Of a DNA stretch of 64,000 nt, positions 27,061 to 35,072 are shown in pieces. The notes beneath the pieces were generated by a model, which made no database searches, was not told the origin of the DNA, and worked only from the letters and a program-made list of their open reading frames with translations. A program made the translations under genes and the position numbers. This DNA comes from JAWKWH01 sp963669415. Lineage in GTDB: Bacteria; Pseudomonadota; Alphaproteobacteria; Rhizobiales; Rhizobiaceae. The DNA lies in NCBI GenBank assembly GCA_963669415.2, contig CAXXPS010000003.1, forward strand, positions 1,302,001 through 1,366,000, given 5' to 3'. Every line of letters begins with the position of its first letter. Position 1 is the stretch's first letter.

Positions 27061-27681
27061 ATGACGGCGCCAGATCTCAATTTAGCAACCTCGCAAGAAG
27101 AAAAGCGCAGCTTTCAGAGGGTAAGAATCAAGGTCTACGGCCGTTTCATGCTTGAAGACCGAACCGAACATCCCTGCCAGGTTATCGACATGTCGCCCGG
27201 TAACGTCGCATTGCGCACCAATCGCGTCGGCGAGCCCGGTGAAAAGGTAATCGCCTATATCGACCACATCGGCCGTGTCGAAGGTGTGTTGACCCGCACC
27301 CATGATGACGGATTTGCGATGACGGTCATTGCGTCAGACCGGAAAAAAGACAAGCTTGCGGCCCAGTTGACCTGGCTCGCCAACAAGCACGAACTGGATC
27401 TGCCTGAAGACAGGCGGCACGAGCGTGTTGCGCCGCGCAATCCGATCTCGGTGTTGCAGATGGATGACGGGCGGCAATATCAGTGCCGTATCATCGATCT
27501 GTCGCTCTCCGGCGCCGCTGTCGAAATCAATATACGACCGGCGCTTGGCAGCCAGGTCATTCTCGGCACCATGCGCGGTCAGGTCGTACGTCATTTTGAC
27601 GAAGGCATCGCGATTGAATTTGCCGTTGTGCAGGCCGCTGACTCGATCGAGCACGAATTCAGCAGCCAAGCCGTCGCCTGA
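27061..27681 (+). CDS. tandem PilZ domain protein
   Basis: The 206-residue protein has two PilZ domains. The first (about 16-95) has RVRIKVYGRF and DMSPGNVAL, where the consensus (D/N)xSxxG lacks the final Gly. The second (about 118-200) has RRHERVAPRNPI and DLSLSGAAVEI, matching RxxxR and DxSxxG. The second should bind c-di-GMP; the first may be degenerate and structural. No effector domain is fused. It probably links c-di-GMP to motility or surface polysaccharide, an inference from the family only. Confidence 0.9.
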   Translation: MTAPDLNLATSQEEKRSFQRVRIKVYGRFMLEDRTEHPCQVIDMSPGNVALRTNRVGEPGEKVIAYIDHIGRVEGVLTRTHDDGFAMTVIASDRKKDKLAAQLTWLANKHELDLPEDRRHERVAPRNPISVLQMDDGRQYQCRIIDLSLSGAAVEINIRPALGSQVILGTMRGQVVRHFDEGIAIEFAVVQAADSIEHEFSSQAVA

Positions 27682-27998
27682 CGGAACTTAGCCTCCGCAG
27701 ACCCGCTAGTTGCTCAACCGGCGCTGTTGTCGCAGCGCTGATCCATTCTAATCCATCCACTGGCTCATTACCGAACTGTCCGCGATCGATCGGCGGTGGA
27801 TTTGGATCCACGCATGCCCGGGCGAATTGGCGAGATATCAGCGGGAATTAAATAAAGATTTATATGTTTTCGAACTAATTTTTATATTTGTTTTATACAA
27901 TATAGTCGAATATTGATCTTACTTTTTATTCAAACTATACTTCGCACTTTTGCGTGACCTAAATCTCCCTGTGCCAATGTTTCCCCGATTGGGGAGAT
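27682..27998. other. intergenic region with a strongly AT-rich tract
   Basis: No gene is seen. Positions about 27847-27950 are far richer in A and T than the rest of the window, with many TA steps (e.g. TTTATATTTGTTTTATAC). This sits directly before the BTLCP gene and probably contains its promoter. Such tracts are typical targets of MucR/H-NS-like silencers in Rhizobiales; no specific site can be assigned. Confidence 0.5.
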
Positions 27999-28616
27999 AT
28001 GGCGATGTCAAGATCAGGTATCAGGATCCTGTCGGCGGGAATTGGCGCAACCATCATTGCATTTACCAGTTCCGCGGCGTTTGCTGGGGCAAATTCCATG
28101 AACACCGGACGGGTGACCACCCGGCCGATTGGTCATCATCAACTATGTGAACGCCTGCCGGTCGAATGCCGGCAGAAAACTTCATCCCGGGAACCCGTGG
28201 TTTTGACGCGGAAACTTTGGGCGCGGATGATCCAGATCAACAATTCATACAACCGGGCAGTGGCGCCGAGAACCGACCTCGAAATGTGGGGACGGCCGGA
28301 GTATTGGTCCTATCCAAGTTATCAGGGCGATTGCGAAGACTATGTACTGGCCAAACGCCGCGCCCTCATGGACGAAGGCGTTCCTGCAGGCAGCCTGCTG
28401 ATCACCGTGGTCAGACAGCCAAATGGAGATGGCCACGCAGTGCTGACAGTCCGTACGGACCTCGGTGATTATATCCTGGACAACCTCGAGCCAAGAATTC
28501 TCGCCTGGAATGACACCGAATACCGCTACCTGAAACGCCAATCGGCGCGCAACTCCGGCACGTGGGTGAAAATCAAGGATGGCCGTCCGATCTTTGTCGG
28601 AAGCGTGAAAAAGTAA
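27999..28616 (+). CDS. bacterial transglutaminase-like cysteine proteinase (BTLCP)
   Basis: The 205-residue exported protein has a signal peptide (about 1-30, cleavage near AAFAGA). The papain-like catalytic triad is visible: Cys in GDCEDYVLAKR, His in GDGHAVLTVRT and Asp in DYILDNL. BTLCP/DUF920 proteins (LapG-like fold) are periplasmic proteases, some controlling surface adhesins. The start ATG 27999 has a strong GGGGAGAT ribosome-binding site; ATG 28005 is a possible alternative. No LapD or adhesin partner is next to it. The downstream UTR forms two stable hairpins. Confidence 0.92.
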   Translation: MAMSRSGIRILSAGIGATIIAFTSSAAFAGANSMNTGRVTTRPIGHHQLCERLPVECRQKTSSREPVVLTRKLWARMIQINNSYNRAVAPRTDLEMWGRPEYWSYPSYQGDCEDYVLAKRRALMDEGVPAGSLLITVVRQPNGDGHAVLTVRTDLGDYILDNLEPRILAWNDTEYRYLKRQSARNSGTWVKIKDGRPIFVGSVKK

Positions 28617-28627
28617 CAACCAGAAAG

Positions 28628-28665
28628 CCGGTCGAGTCCCCACCCTCCCCGTCCCCATCGACCGG
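28628..28665 (+). ncRNA. 3' UTR hairpin with C-rich loop after BTLCP gene
   Basis: The perfect stem CCGGTCGA (28628-28635) / TCGACCGG (28658-28665) encloses a 22-base loop with three CCCC runs, including ACCCTCCCCG. A loop of this kind could pair with Shine-Dalgarno sequences. No known family was recognised; structure only. Confidence 0.45.
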
Positions 28666-28670
28666 ACTTA

Positions 28671-28700
28671 GGAGCCGGCCCGTGTCCCCGGGCCGGCTCC
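28671..28700 (+). terminator. GC-rich terminator-like hairpin after BTLCP gene
   Basis: The stem GGAGCCGGCCCG / CGGGCCGGCTCC is very stable but lacks a long T tract (GCCATTTCTG follows). It probably ends the BTLCP transcript and separates it from the convergent carbonic anhydrase gene. Confidence 0.6.
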
Positions 28701-28736
28701 GCCATTTCTGAGAGAAGCGGATTCTGATCGGTTGGG

Positions 28737-29264
28737 TCAGACCAAAGTCAAACCGGACATGAAGCGTTGCGCATTTTCAACATAGTGCGCAGCCGACCAG
28801 CGCAACATCTCGATTGCCTTGTCATCAAGGGTTCTGATGACTTTTGCGGGCGAGCCAACGATCAGAGAATTGTCCGGAAACTCTCTGCCTTCTGTTACCA
28901 AAGCCGCCGCACCAACAAGCGAGTTATCGCCGATCTTGGCGCCGTTCAGGACGGTGGCCCCCATGCCGATGAGGCTGTTGTTTCCCACCGTGCAGCCGTG
29001 CAGCATGGCCCGATGGCCCACGGTGCAGCCTTTGCCTACCGTAAGCGGAAAGCCCATGTCGGTGTGCATGACTGTATGTTCCTGAACGTTGGTATCCGCA
29101 CCGATGATAATTGGCTCGTTGTCTCCGCGCAAAACCGCCCCGAACCAAATTCCGACATTGCGCCCAAGGTGGATATTGCCGATCAGGTTTGCGTCCGGTG
29201 CGATCCAGTTGGTCTCCGGCTCATCAAATATCGGTGCTTTTGTGTCCAGTTGATAGATCGGCAT
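28737..29264 (-). CDS. gamma-class carbonic anhydrase family protein
   Basis: The 175-residue left-handed beta-helix protein is built from hexapeptide repeats. The metal-ligand histidines appear in QEHTVMHTDMG and TVGHRAMLHGC, and the RGDN motif in GAVLRGDNEPI. Homologues either catalyse CO2 hydration or act as trimeric scaffolds; alphaproteobacterial relatives resemble the mitochondrial complex I gamma-CA subunits. It converges with the BTLCP gene. A small membrane protein gene lies upstream in the same direction. Confidence 0.93.
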   Translation of the reverse strand: MPIYQLDTKAPIFDEPETNWIAPDANLIGNIHLGRNVGIWFGAVLRGDNEPIIIGADTNVQEHTVMHTDMGFPLTVGKGCTVGHRAMLHGCTVGNNSLIGMGATVLNGAKIGDNSLVGAAALVTEGREFPDNSLIVGSPAKVIRTLDDKAIEMLRWSAAHYVENAQRFMSGLTLV

Positions 29265-29292
29265 GTCGTGAGATTCCGGTTGCTACGTTGCC

Positions 29293-29619
29293 TCACGTTA
29301 CGAGGATGCCAGCACGCCATGCAAGCTCTGTCACAAGTATCCCCAACGCCATGGTCCAAACCGCAGCAATCCCCACGGCAATGACGAATGTCAGTGATGC
29401 CAGATCTCCGTCCCGCCACCTATCATAAGCTGCATTGAACAGCATGACCGGGCCAGCGAACATCGTTGCGAGCAGGGATATCAGGACCCTGTCGCGCTGA
29501 ACAAAGGGTGGATAAAATCCGGCGCGCAGATTTGCCGCAGCGCCAAGGACAGAGGCAACCATACCTGAGACAGCCAATCCCAGCGCAAACGCAAAAATGA
29601 ACATACCCCCGTCCGCCAT
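29293..29619 (-). CDS. small membrane protein, DUF6949-like
   Basis: The 108-residue protein has three to four hydrophobic segments (about 5-27, 45-65, 75-105) and a short charged loop RAGFYPPFVQRDR. It resembles small conserved rhizobial membrane proteins of the DUF6949 type, an assignment from memory of the pattern. It is 28 bases upstream of the gamma-carbonic anhydrase gene in the same direction and divergent from the next hypothetical gene. Function unknown. Confidence 0.65.
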   Translation of the reverse strand: MADGGMFIFAFALGLAVSGMVASVLGAAANLRAGFYPPFVQRDRVLISLLATMFAGPVMLFNAAYDRWRDGDLASLTFVIAVGIAAVWTMALGILVTELAWRAGILVT

Positions 29620-29731
29620 GTTTTTACCGTCCGTTTACCATGATCAAGCGATGATTACGGTCATCCCGACGCAAGATGCGTGCCGGAAACAGCGTTCCTG
29701 TCTGGGACACCACGGCAGAAGAAGGGTTTTG

Positions 29732-30463
29732 ATGAGCAGCACCAACTTGACAGAAGCTGTAGAGAGCCGGCCGCTCGATTCGGCGTTCATGCTGAAGATT
29801 TTCTATTGCTTTTTAGCGCTGGCAGCCGCGTCCGTTCTGATCAGTTTTGCGGGCAAACAACTCGGCCAGTCGATCGTCATGGCCGGTCACACAGACAACA
29901 AGACTGTCCACGAGGTGGTGATCGGCAACAATGTGCTCAGCGTGCCGGCCAATGAAATCCGCTTCGAGCATGAACGGCGGGGCGGCATTACGGCACGCCT
30001 CGATATCTATCTCCGCTGGCCCACAATGACCGGATATTCCGACGCCACAAGAGCCGACTTCAACCATGTGGGACAGGCGAAGAACATCATCTTCGTGTCA
30101 TTTCGCGAAAAAGTCATGTCGCGCGACATGTCAGGACGCATGGAACCCATTTACGATGCGCTGATCGAAAAACCGGGCATTCCCGGTCCCGGACAGACGG
30201 TTCTTTATGGCTTCAAGCCGAAATCAGGCTATCTCAACGAGATTCTTGCTGTGGCCGGGCGCGGAAACGTACTTCCCTTCGTCGCAAGGTGCCTTACGGG
30301 TGCGGAAGCCCGAACGGCACTGGCCTCCTGCGAACGCGATGTTCATATCGGAAACGGGCTATCCATGACCTACCGGTTTCCGCACCGCCTGCTGGGGGAA
30401 TGGAAAATTTTGGACGCAAAAATGGCTGCCTACGCGCAATCGCGTCTGAAAATGATCCGGTGA
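29732..30463 (+). CDS. conserved hypothetical protein, single membrane anchor
   Basis: I do not recognise this family with certainty. The protein has 243 residues: a short cytoplasmic part, one transmembrane segment (about 21-42, KIFYCFLALAAASVLISFAG) and a periplasmic domain of about 200 residues. Notable pieces are EIRFEHERRGG, LDIYLRWPTMTGYS and a CLTGAEART...ASCERD pair of Cys that may form a disulfide. The start ATG 29732 has GAAGAAGGG upstream; the frame extends to 29597 but the extra part overlaps the divergent gene. Function unknown. Confidence 0.7.
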   Translation: MSSTNLTEAVESRPLDSAFMLKIFYCFLALAAASVLISFAGKQLGQSIVMAGHTDNKTVHEVVIGNNVLSVPANEIRFEHERRGGITARLDIYLRWPTMTGYSDATRADFNHVGQAKNIIFVSFREKVMSRDMSGRMEPIYDALIEKPGIPGPGQTVLYGFKPKSGYLNEILAVAGRGNVLPFVARCLTGAEARTALASCERDVHIGNGLSMTYRFPHRLLGEWKILDAKMAAYAQSRLKMIR

Positions 30464-30497
30464 TCGCTAACGATTTTTCACAAATCCCGGGTTGGCG

Positions 30498-30707
30498 CTA
30501 TTCCAAGTCGATATCCAGTATCGCCATCGAAAAATTATATGACAAATCGCCATCATCGTCGTCGCGGAAAAGGACGCCCAGGAATTCCTCTCCCAGGTAG
30601 ACTTCGCACGAATCGTCTTTTTGCGGCCTTGCTTTGACCTGAAGTGCGGGGTTTTGGAACGTTCGCTTGAAATAGGCGTCGAGCTTTCGCAATTCCTCAG
30701 GCGTCAC
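30498..30707 (-). CDS. DUF3126 family protein
   Basis: The 69-residue acidic protein has the full family pattern: EELRKLDAYFKRTFQNP, then a strand-rich part with DSCEVYLGEEFLGVLFRDDD and a C-terminal SYNFSMAILD. It is found across alphaproteobacteria, usually beside cysE as here (cysE is upstream on the same strand, 140 bases away). Function is not established. Confidence 0.9.
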   Translation of the reverse strand: MTPEELRKLDAYFKRTFQNPALQVKARPQKDDSCEVYLGEEFLGVLFRDDDDGDLSYNFSMAILDIDLE

Positions 30708-30847
30708 CGGCTTCTCCCTGGCTAGTTTGTTTCAGCTGCAATGGTTTGCAAGCACCGTGAAGCGGCTTCTGACACAACGGCCACGAACCTGTAAAGCCCA
30801 CTCCCCGAACTTTAAACCAATGAGAAACGGGTGAATCCGTCGAGTGG

Positions 30848-31669
30848 TCAGTCGTCGACTTTCAGGAGCTGGTCCATTTGCCGAGAGGGTTCGTCGCATC
30901 CGGTTTCACCGACAATTCTGGCCGGTACACCGGCGACGGTCTTGTTCGGCGGCACCTCGCTCAACACGACGGAGCCGGAGGCGACTTTGCTGCAATGGCC
31001 AACGACAATGTTGCCGAGGATTTTTGCTCCGGCGCCGATCAATACACCACGATGGATCTTGGGGTGGCGATCGCCGCCCGCCTTTCCTGTACCGCCAAGT
31101 GTGACGCCGTGAAGGATGGAGACATTGTCTTCGATTTCAGCCGTCTCGCCGACGACGATACCGGTCGCATGATCGAAGAAAACACCGCGGCCCAATTTGG
31201 CTGCCGGGTGGCTGTCCACCTGGAACACGCTCGACGCACGGCTCTGCAAATAAAGCGCAAAATCTTGACGGCCGGAACGCCAGAGCCAGCTGGCAAGGCG
31301 ATGGGTCTGTATGGCGTGAAATCCCTTGAAATAAAGCAGAGGCATGAAAAACCGGTCGCATGCGGGATCCCGGTCATAATAGGCCTGGATATCGACACGA
31401 ACGGTGGTCGCCCATTCCGGCTCGGCGTTGACCATCGCCTCGAATGTCTGGCGGATCACATCGGCTGGGACGTCCTCATGGGAGAGACGCTCGGAAATGC
31501 GATGTATCACCGAATCTTCCAGCGAATCCTGGTTAAGAATTGTCGTCGTCAAGAAGGTGGTCAACAGAGGGTCACTGGCAATCGCATCTTCCGCCTCACC
31601 GCGGATTGATGACCAGATCGGATCGACCGGCTGCAGTCCGGCGGATTTCTTGGTGCTTGTGACGCTCAT
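30848..31669 (-). CDS. cysE: serine O-acetyltransferase
   Basis: The enzyme makes O-acetylserine from serine and acetyl-CoA, the first step of cysteine synthesis. The 273-residue protein has the N-terminal SATase helical domain (about 20-140) and C-terminal hexapeptide repeats. Key blocks are FFDHATGIVVGETAEI (catalytic His/Asp region) and HGVTLGGTGKAGGDRHP. ATG 31669 follows the strong GGGCAGGAGACTTCA ribosome-binding region; a longer frame to 31852 would overlap the divergent gene. DUF3126 follows. Confidence 0.96.
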   Translation of the reverse strand: MSVTSTKKSAGLQPVDPIWSSIRGEAEDAIASDPLLTTFLTTTILNQDSLEDSVIHRISERLSHEDVPADVIRQTFEAMVNAEPEWATTVRVDIQAYYDRDPACDRFFMPLLYFKGFHAIQTHRLASWLWRSGRQDFALYLQSRASSVFQVDSHPAAKLGRGVFFDHATGIVVGETAEIEDNVSILHGVTLGGTGKAGGDRHPKIHRGVLIGAGAKILGNIVVGHCSKVASGSVVLSEVPPNKTVAGVPARIVGETGCDEPSRQMDQLLKVDD

Positions 31670-31785
31670 TGAAGTCTCCTGCCCGCTGGGGCGTGAACTC
31701 GCTACCTTGTCATTGACGCAATCATAAGCCACAACGCGCATAAATTGAACCGCATTCGGCTTAACTTGAGAACAAATGGTTTTGA

Positions 31786-32589
31786 ATGGTGAAAATTCAA
31801 GACGGTGATCCGGATCAGCCAGTCCAGCTCGATATATCTGATCATATTGCAACCGTAATCCTCAACCGGCCGGACAAGAAGAACGCGGTCACCCATGCCA
31901 TGTGGCGCGATATTGGCTTGATGTTCCGCAATTTTGCTGACGACAAAAATCTGCGGGCTGTCCTGCTCACGGGCGCCGGCGCCGATTTCTGTGCCGGAGC
32001 CGATATCGGCGAGTTTGATGCGGTCAGGGGCAACGAGTCCACCGCCAGAGACTATGAGGCCGCCAATGAAGAAGCATTTTCGGCCATCCGTGATTGTCCG
32101 GTCCCGGTTATCGCAGCCATTCGCGGCATCTGTTTTGGCGGCGGGTTCGGCATTGCCGCTGCAGCCGATATCCGCATCGCGACAAAGCAAGCGATGTTCT
32201 CCGTACCGGCCGCCAGGCTGGGCCTAGCCTACCCCGTGGCTGCCATGGCCGATATCGTCAATTCAGTCGGCCCACAAATCGCCAAACTGCTGACATTCTC
32301 AGCCGGCCGGATCGACGCGGAGACGGCGAAGGATGCGGGTTTTCTCCTGGAAATTGTTGACGATGATAAACTGGAGAACCATGCATCCGATCTTGCCAAT
32401 CGAATTGCTGCCAATGCTCCGCTTTCTGTCAAAGCTTCAAAGGCCGCCATCCGGTCGGTCCTGTCAGGTGCGGCAGAAGATTTCACGAAAGCGGAGGCAC
32501 TCGGGGCACAAACCTTCGCCAGCCAAGACTATGCTGAGGGGCGAGCGGCGTTCGCAGAGCGAAGACCTCCGAAATTCCGTGGAAACTGA
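31786..32589 (+). CDS. enoyl-CoA hydratase/isomerase family protein, atypical active site
   Basis: The 267-residue crotonase-fold protein has an N-terminal strand region IATVILNRPDKKNAV, the oxyanion-hole segment GADFCAGADIGEF and GICFGGGFGIAAAADIRIA. The two catalytic Glu of hydratases are both changed: the first position is Ala in GFGIAAAADI, and the second motif is PAARLGLAYP instead of PExxLG. It is therefore probably not a hydratase and may act as another crotonase (isomerase, hydrolase or decarboxylase). It is divergent from cysE and ends one base before the stop of the convergent hydrolase. Confidence 0.88.
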   Translation: MVKIQDGDPDQPVQLDISDHIATVILNRPDKKNAVTHAMWRDIGLMFRNFADDKNLRAVLLTGAGADFCAGADIGEFDAVRGNESTARDYEAANEEAFSAIRDCPVPVIAAIRGICFGGGFGIAAAADIRIATKQAMFSVPAARLGLAYPVAAMADIVNSVGPQIAKLLTFSAGRIDAETAKDAGFLLEIVDDDKLENHASDLANRIAANAPLSVKASKAAIRSVLSGAAEDFTKAEALGAQTFASQDYAEGRAAFAERRPPKFRGN

Positions 32590-33459
32590 TCAGGCTGCCT
32601 CTTCGCCCGCAAGAAAATCCATGACGGCGTCGGCAAAGATGTCGTTGCGGTCGCCTGCAACCATGTGCCCTGCCCCGCCGACATCAACAAGACGCGAATT
32701 TGGAGTGAGTTCGAGAAATTCTCGCGCATGCTCTTCCTGCACGATCTCGGAATTCATGCCGCGAACAAGCAAAACCGGCAAATGGAGTTGGGGAAGTTTG
32801 GCCATGGTTTGCTCCATATTAAATTGGCCGTCGGCCCGCACGCCTCGGGTTTCATCCATAAATGCGGGATCCCAGTGCCAGCGGTAACGCCCATCTTCAC
32901 GCAGGCGCAGGTTTTTGCGCAGGCCATCCAAAGAGTCGGGCCGTTTGCGATGCGGCAGGTAGCGGGCAATCGCATCGGCCGCATCTTCCAACGTTTCGAA
33001 ACCTTCATGCATATTTTCGCGCATGAAACCGCGCACCCGGGCGACACCCGTTTGGTCCATGCGCGGGGTTATGTCGACCATGACCAACGAGTCGAGCAAC
33101 GGTCCATGAAAGATTTCCGCACCCAGCGACGCCAAACCGCCGAGTGAAGCGCCGACCGCCGATGGCGCGACATGATATTGACGCGCAATTTCAGTGGCGA
33201 TCAGCGCTGCATCCTCGGCGTAGTGCGCAAAGGAATAGTCGCCGTCGGGATCCCAATCGCTGTCTCCGTGACCGCGTTGATCAACCGTGATTGCGCGTAA
33301 ACCTGCTGCTCTCAGCCGCATGGCCGTCTTGTTCCAGGCGTGACGGGTCTGGCCACCACCATGGAGCAACATGACGGGATGGCCGCCACCGTCCCACAGA
33401 TCGGCCGCAAGTTTTCCGCCTTTGCTGTTCTTGAATTCGATCGCCGTAGGACCGCTCAC
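32590..33459 (-). CDS. alpha/beta hydrolase
   Basis: The 289-residue protein has the alpha/beta hydrolase fold. The oxyanion loop is LLHGGGQTRHAW, the nucleophile elbow is GASLGG (Ser near residue 105), and the catalytic His is in GGAGHMVAGD near the C-terminus. The substrate cannot be read. The start overlaps the stop of the upstream hydrolase gene (ATGA at 33456-33459), so two hydrolases of the same superfamily are co-translated. Confidence 0.92.
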   Translation of the reverse strand: MSGPTAIEFKNSKGGKLAADLWDGGGHPVMLLHGGGQTRHAWNKTAMRLRAAGLRAITVDQRGHGDSDWDPDGDYSFAHYAEDAALIATEIARQYHVAPSAVGASLGGLASLGAEIFHGPLLDSLVMVDITPRMDQTGVARVRGFMRENMHEGFETLEDAADAIARYLPHRKRPDSLDGLRKNLRLREDGRYRWHWDPAFMDETRGVRADGQFNMEQTMAKLPQLHLPVLLVRGMNSEIVQEEHAREFLELTPNSRLVDVGGAGHMVAGDRNDIFADAVMDFLAGEEAA

Positions 33460-34211
33460 AGTGAATTCTCCCCCAAAAATTCTGCAACGCGTTTTTTGAA
33501 TGTCTTGTCACCCACAGCCAGCATGTGGTCCCTGCCCTCAATGGCAAATCCGGTGCCGCGCGGCAGCCGTTCCAACATTGGAGCGACGTTGCCGGCGATG
33601 TCATCCCTGGTGCCCACCGCAACCAGTGTCGGAAGAGCGATCCGGGCAACCTCTTCCCAGGTAAGCGGCGTTCGGGACGATTGGACGCAAGCCGCCAGTG
33701 CAACGCGGTCGCTTTTCGTCTGGTCGGCAAATTTGCGAAAGGCCCGACCCTGCGGGTCGGTAATCAAGGCCGGATCGTCGGCTAACAGCGCGTCGGAAAT
33801 CGCATGCCAGTCGCCAGGATCAACAACCATGCCCGATGCACGGCCGCCAAAGATGATCGCACCGGCACGTCCCGACTCGGCAAGACTGATGGAAGCGGTA
33901 ATGCGCGCTCCCATGGAATAGCCCATGAAGTGAGAGCGATCGATTCCCAGATGATCCAGCAGAGCGATAGCATCGGACGCCATCAGATCGGGATGATAAT
34001 CTGCCGGATCGTGACTCTTCGAAGATTGCCCATGCCCCCGATTGTCCAATGCGATGACCCGGTAACCTGCATCCGTCAGCCAGCGGACCCAACCTGTCGA
34101 CACCCAATTGACCACGTGGTTGGAAGCAAATCCATGAACAAGAACGATGGGATCGCCATCACCTTCGTCGATGAATTCGAACTCGAAACCTGAGTGGGTA
34201 AATCGCGGCAT
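33456..34211 (-). CDS. alpha/beta hydrolase
   Basis: The 251-residue protein has the loop LVHGFASNHVVNW, the nucleophile elbow GYSMGAR and a C-terminal His in EGRDHMLAVGD. It is only distantly similar to its downstream neighbour, with which it shares a four-base overlap. The cap region is small. Substrate unknown; esterase or lactonase activity is possible. It is divergent from sfsA across a region with two TGACGTCA palindromes. Confidence 0.92.
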   Translation of the reverse strand: MPRFTHSGFEFEFIDEGDGDPIVLVHGFASNHVVNWVSTGWVRWLTDAGYRVIALDNRGHGQSSKSHDPADYHPDLMASDAIALLDHLGIDRSHFMGYSMGARITASISLAESGRAGAIIFGGRASGMVVDPGDWHAISDALLADDPALITDPQGRAFRKFADQTKSDRVALAACVQSSRTPLTWEEVARIALPTLVAVGTRDDIAGNVAPMLERLPRGTGFAIEGRDHMLAVGDKTFKKRVAEFLGENSL

Positions 34212-34261
34212 GATTGCGGGATATTAGTTGTTGCGGGTTGGTCGGTTTTAAGATCAAACAG

Positions 34262-34311
34262 TGACGTCAATAAACGATTGGGAGCGCTGTGAAAACGGTG
34301 ACGTGACGTCA
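34262..34311. promoter_or_regulatory. pair of TGACGTCA palindromes in divergent promoter region
   Basis: Two perfect eight-base palindromes, TGACGTCA at 34262-34269 and 34304-34311, are spaced 42 bases apart (four helical turns) between the hydrolase start and the sfsA start. Phasing on one DNA face suggests an operator pair. The binding protein is unknown. Confidence 0.45.
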
Positions 34312-34355
34312 GTATGCCGGTTGCGGTGGCCCGGAGGTGCGCCTACACGACTATC

Positions 34356-35057
34356 ATGTATTTCGACCCACCACTGCGTCCCGCACGGTTGATCCGGCGC
34401 TACAAGCGATTTCTAGCCGATGTCACACTGGAAGACGGGCGTGAAATCACGGTTTCTGTGCCGAACACAGGATCGATGATGGGCCTGACCGCTCCCAATT
34501 CGCGAGTCTGGCTGTCGCATTCCGACGATCCGAAACGAAAATACGCTCACCGGCTGGAGATTGTCGAAGCTGACAATACGCTGGTCGGTGTGAACACGGG
34601 CCTGCCGAACAAGCTGACAGAAGAGGCAATTTCTACCGGTCTGATAGATGACCTGGCCACCTATCCGGTACGGAAGCGGGAGCAGCGATACGGCGAGAAT
34701 TCGCGTATCGATATCCTCCTTTCCTGCCCGGAACGCCCCGATGCCTATGTCGAGGTCAAGAATGTTCACATGCGTCGTCACCAACGGTTGGCCGAGTTTC
34801 CCGATACAGTGACCGCCCGGGGCGCCAAACATCTGCACGAACTGGCAAATATGGTTCGTGCCGGCCATCGTGCGATCATGATCTATCTGATACAGCGGGC
34901 AGATTGCGACCGTTTCAGGCTTTGCGATGACCTGGACCCGAATTATTGCAAAGCGTTTGACGAGGCGCGCAGTGCCGGGGTTGAAGCTTTCGCTGTTCGG
35001 TGCCAAATCAGGGCAGAGGCGATTACGCCGGAATGTGTTATACCGTTCGAAATCTAA
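34356..35057 (+). CDS. sfsA: DNA/RNA nuclease SfsA
   Basis: The 233-residue protein has an N-terminal OB-like domain (RRYKRFLADVTLEDG, then SVPNTGSMMGL) and a nuclease-like domain with DILLSCPERPDAYVEVKNV and FPDTVTARGAKHL. It was first named as a sugar fermentation stimulation protein; homologues bind DNA and some cleave nucleic acid. ATG 34356 (MYFDPPL) was chosen over an upstream frame start because the family begins there. map follows 15 bases later in the same direction. Confidence 0.93.
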   Translation: MYFDPPLRPARLIRRYKRFLADVTLEDGREITVSVPNTGSMMGLTAPNSRVWLSHSDDPKRKYAHRLEIVEADNTLVGVNTGLPNKLTEEAISTGLIDDLATYPVRKREQRYGENSRIDILLSCPERPDAYVEVKNVHMRRHQRLAEFPDTVTARGAKHLHELANMVRAGHRAIMIYLIQRADCDRFRLCDDLDPNYCKAFDEARSAGVEAFAVRCQIRAEAITPECVIPFEI

Positions 35058-35072
35058 CGAGGAATTGCGACC

